Shown: positions 62,344-64,000 of the stretch, in pieces | How the letters are laid out: each line of letters begins with the position of its first letter | Position numbering within the stretch: position 1 is the stretch's first letter | From: Allobosea lupini | GTDB taxonomy: Bacteria > Pseudomonadota > Alphaproteobacteria > Rhizobiales > Beijerinckiaceae | Assembly: GCF_900109525.1 (NCBI RefSeq) | Contig: NZ_FOAN01000004.1 | Coordinates: forward strand, 186,001 to 250,000 | DNA: 64,000 nucleotides | Direction of reading: 5' to 3' | Translations under genes and position numbers: made by a program | Notes under the pieces: generated by a model | What the model was told of the DNA's origin: nothing | The model's database searches: none | What the model saw: the letters and a program-made list of their open reading frames with translations, nothing else

Positions 62344-64000
62344 TTAGTGCGCCTCGTCCCAGTTGTCGGCGGCGCGCGCATCGACGACGAGCGGCACCTT
62401 GAGCGCGACGGCCGGCTGCGGCGCTTCGACCATGACCTTGCGGATCACCGGCAGCGCCGCCTCGACCTGCCCCTCCGGGACCTCGAAGACCAGCTCGTCA
62501 TGCACCTGGAGCAGCATGCGCGCGTCGAGCCTGGCGGCGGCGAGCGCGTCCTCCATCCGGATCATGGCGCGGCGGATGATGTCGGAGGCCGAGCCCTGGA
62601 TCGGCGCGTTGATCGCCTGGCGCTCGACGAAGGCCCGCTCGGACGGGTTCTTCGAGGCGACCGCCGGGAAATGGCAGACGCGGCCGAAGATGGTCTCGAC
62701 CGCGCCTTTGGCACGCACCGTGGTGCGCGCCTGGTCCATATAGTCGCGGATCCCCGGGAAGCGCTCGAAATACTTGCGGATATAGGCGCTGGCTTCCTCG
62801 CGCGAGATGCCGAGCTGGTTGGCGAGGCCGAAGGCCGAGATGCCGTAGATGATGCCGAAATTGATCGCCTTGGCGCGCCGGCGCACCTCGCTCGGCATGC
62901 CCTGGACCGGCACGCCGAACATCTCGGAGGCCGTCATCGCATGGATGTCGACGCCATCCGCGAAGGCCTGCCTGAGCTGCGGAATGTCGGCCATGTGGGC
63001 GAGGATGCGCAGCTCGATCTGGCTGTAGTCGGCCGAGATCAGCTTGTGGCCCTTCTCGGCGACGAAGGCGGTCCTGATCTTGCGGCCGGCCTCGGTGCGG
63101 ATCGGGATGTTCTGCAGGTTCGGCTCGGAGGAGGAGAGCCGACCGGTGGTGGTCGCCGCCAGGGCGTAGGAGGTGTGGACCCGCTGGGTCTGCGGATTCA
63201 CATAGGTCGGCAGCGAGTCGGTATAGGTCGATTTCAGCTTGGCCAGCTGGCGCCAGTCGAGGATGCGGGCCGGCAGCTCGTTGCCCTGCTCGGCGAGGTC
63301 CTCGAGCACGCCGGCGCCTGTCGCCCATTGCCCGGTCGCGGTCTTCTTGGCGCCGGGCAGGCCCATCTTGCCGAACAGGATGTCGCCGAGCTGCTTGGGG
63401 CTGCCGATGGTGAACTTCTCGCCGGCGAGCGTGTGGATCTCGTCCTCGAGTCGCGCCAGGGACTGGGCGAACTCGCCCGAGAGGCGCGACAGGATCTGCC
63501 GGTCGATCGAGATGCCGCGCCGCTCCATCCGCACCAGCACCGGCACCAGCGGGCGCTCCATTGTCTCGTAGACCGTGGTCTTGCGCTCGGGCACCAGCCG
63601 CGGCTTCAGCGCGAGCCAGAGGCGGAGCGTGACGTCGGCGTCCTCGGCGGCATAGGCGGTCGCCTTGTCGAGCGGCACCTTGTCGAAGGTGACCTGGCTC
63701 TTGCCGGTGCCGGCGACCTCCGAATAGGCGATCGGCTTGTGGCCGAGATGAACCTCGGAAAGCCGGTCCATGCCCTGTCCGCCATGGCCGGCGTCGAGCG
63801 CGTAGGAGATCAGCATGGTGTCGTCGATCGGGCCGACCTCGACCCCGTGCCGGTTGAACACGGCGATGTCGTACTTGAGATTCTGTCCGATCTTCAGCAC
63901 GCCGGGGTCGGCGAGCAGCGGCTTCAGCTCGGTCAGCGCCTGGTCGAGCGGAATCTGGCCTTCGAGCAGACCTGAATCGAACAACCCGTCGCCGGCGCGG
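62344..64000 (-). CDS. polA: DNA polymerase I, C-terminal part (5' end beyond the window)
   Basis: 551 residues are visible and the frame continues past the window edge. The first visible part is the end of the 3'-5' exonuclease domain, with Exo II GQNLKYDIAVFN and Exo III YAAEDADVTLRLW intact, so proofreading is likely. The polymerase domain follows: motif A SADYSQIELRILAH, O-helix RRRAKAINFGIIYGIS, motif C LQVHDELVFEVPE. The 5' nuclease domain would lie to the right. No start is called. Confidence 0.97.
   Translation of the reverse strand, partial: RAGDGLFDSGLLEGQIPLDQALTELKPLLADPGVLKIGQNLKYDIAVFNRHGVEVGPIDDTMLISYALDAGHGGQGMDRLSEVHLGHKPIAYSEVAGTGKSQVTFDKVPLDKATAYAAEDADVTLRLWLALKPRLVPERKTTVYETMERPLVPVLVRMERRGISIDRQILSRLSGEFAQSLARLEDEIHTLAGEKFTIGSPKQLGDILFGKMGLPGAKKTATGQWATGAGVLEDLAEQGNELPARILDWRQLAKLKSTYTDSLPTYVNPQTQRVHTSYALAATTTGRLSSSEPNLQNIPIRTEAGRKIRTAFVAEKGHKLISADYSQIELRILAHMADIPQLRQAFADGVDIHAMTASEMFGVPVQGMPSEVRRRAKAINFGIIYGISAFGLANQLGISREEASAYIRKYFERFPGIRDYMDQARTTVRAKGAVETIFGRVCHFPAVASKNPSERAFVERQAINAPIQGSASDIIRRAMIRMEDALAAARLDARMLLQVHDELVFEVPEGQVEAALPVIRKVMVEAPQPAVALKVPLVVDARAADNWDEAH

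Overview
The window reads as chromosome of a high-GC alphaproteobacterium of the order Hyphomicrobiales (Rhizobiales), most likely Bosea or a close relative. This is inferred from the PhyR-NepR-EcfG stress locus, a SAM-II riboswitch, Rhizobiales-type palindromic intergenic repeats, GC-rich codon use and the density of ABC importers. No rRNA, tRNA, CRISPR array, phage or insertion sequence was found. The left edge is intergenic. The right edge cuts polA.

Layout. 142-5233 (minus): a sugar/glycerol-phosphate-type ABC importer with a creatininase-family hydrolase inside the operon; 5438-7644 (plus) is a divergent FAH-family gene plus a trans-3-hydroxyproline dehydratase-type gene. 7646-14108 (minus): thiamine operon thiC-thiO-thiS-thiG-thiF-thiM-thiE under a TPP riboswitch. 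14217-17009: small and secreted proteins and a Pro-rich OmpA protein. 17141-27667: two divergent operons around a MarR palindrome, holding a dipeptide-type ABC importer split across both strands with a creatininase-like hydrolase, a polysaccharide-deacetylase-fold enzyme, an isoaspartyl peptidase, a ketopantoate-reductase-like enzyme and an SDR. This looks like an uncharacterised amide or peptide catabolic system. 27936-32777: Liv-type importer with a fused LivH-LivM permease. 33053-36401 (minus): metNIQ with two small unknown genes, preceded by a SAM-II riboswitch and a tiny reading frame ending Cys-Cys-Cys-Arg-stop. 36578-38872: small unknown proteins. 39188-43006: TetR, SDR, acyl-CoA dehydrogenase and APH-type kinase, resembling the levulinate/4-hydroxyacyl-CoA (lva, ACAD10/11) logic. 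43212-49712: gyrB, recQ, a flavin reductase and a PmtA-like methyltransferase. 49850-53938: Crp/Fnr regulator, BacA-like exporter and transglutaminase. 53863-62332: general stress response locus (HisKA_2-type kinase or phosphatase, ecfG, nepR, phyR) and several apparent regulon members. 62344-64000: polA.

The most coherent novel signal is the set of sigma-EcfG-type promoters (GGAAC, 16-17 nt, CGTT). Seven exact matches lie upstream of correctly oriented genes, against about one expected by chance in the window. They tie nepR-ecfG to an OmpA protein, a BacA-like transporter, a 23-residue membrane peptide plus extensin-like protein, an unknown 80-residue protein, a response regulator and a DUF883/holin-like pair. 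Weaker matches precede four more genes. A second signal is the SAM-II riboswitch followed by a Cys-Cys-Cys reading frame upstream of metNIQ.
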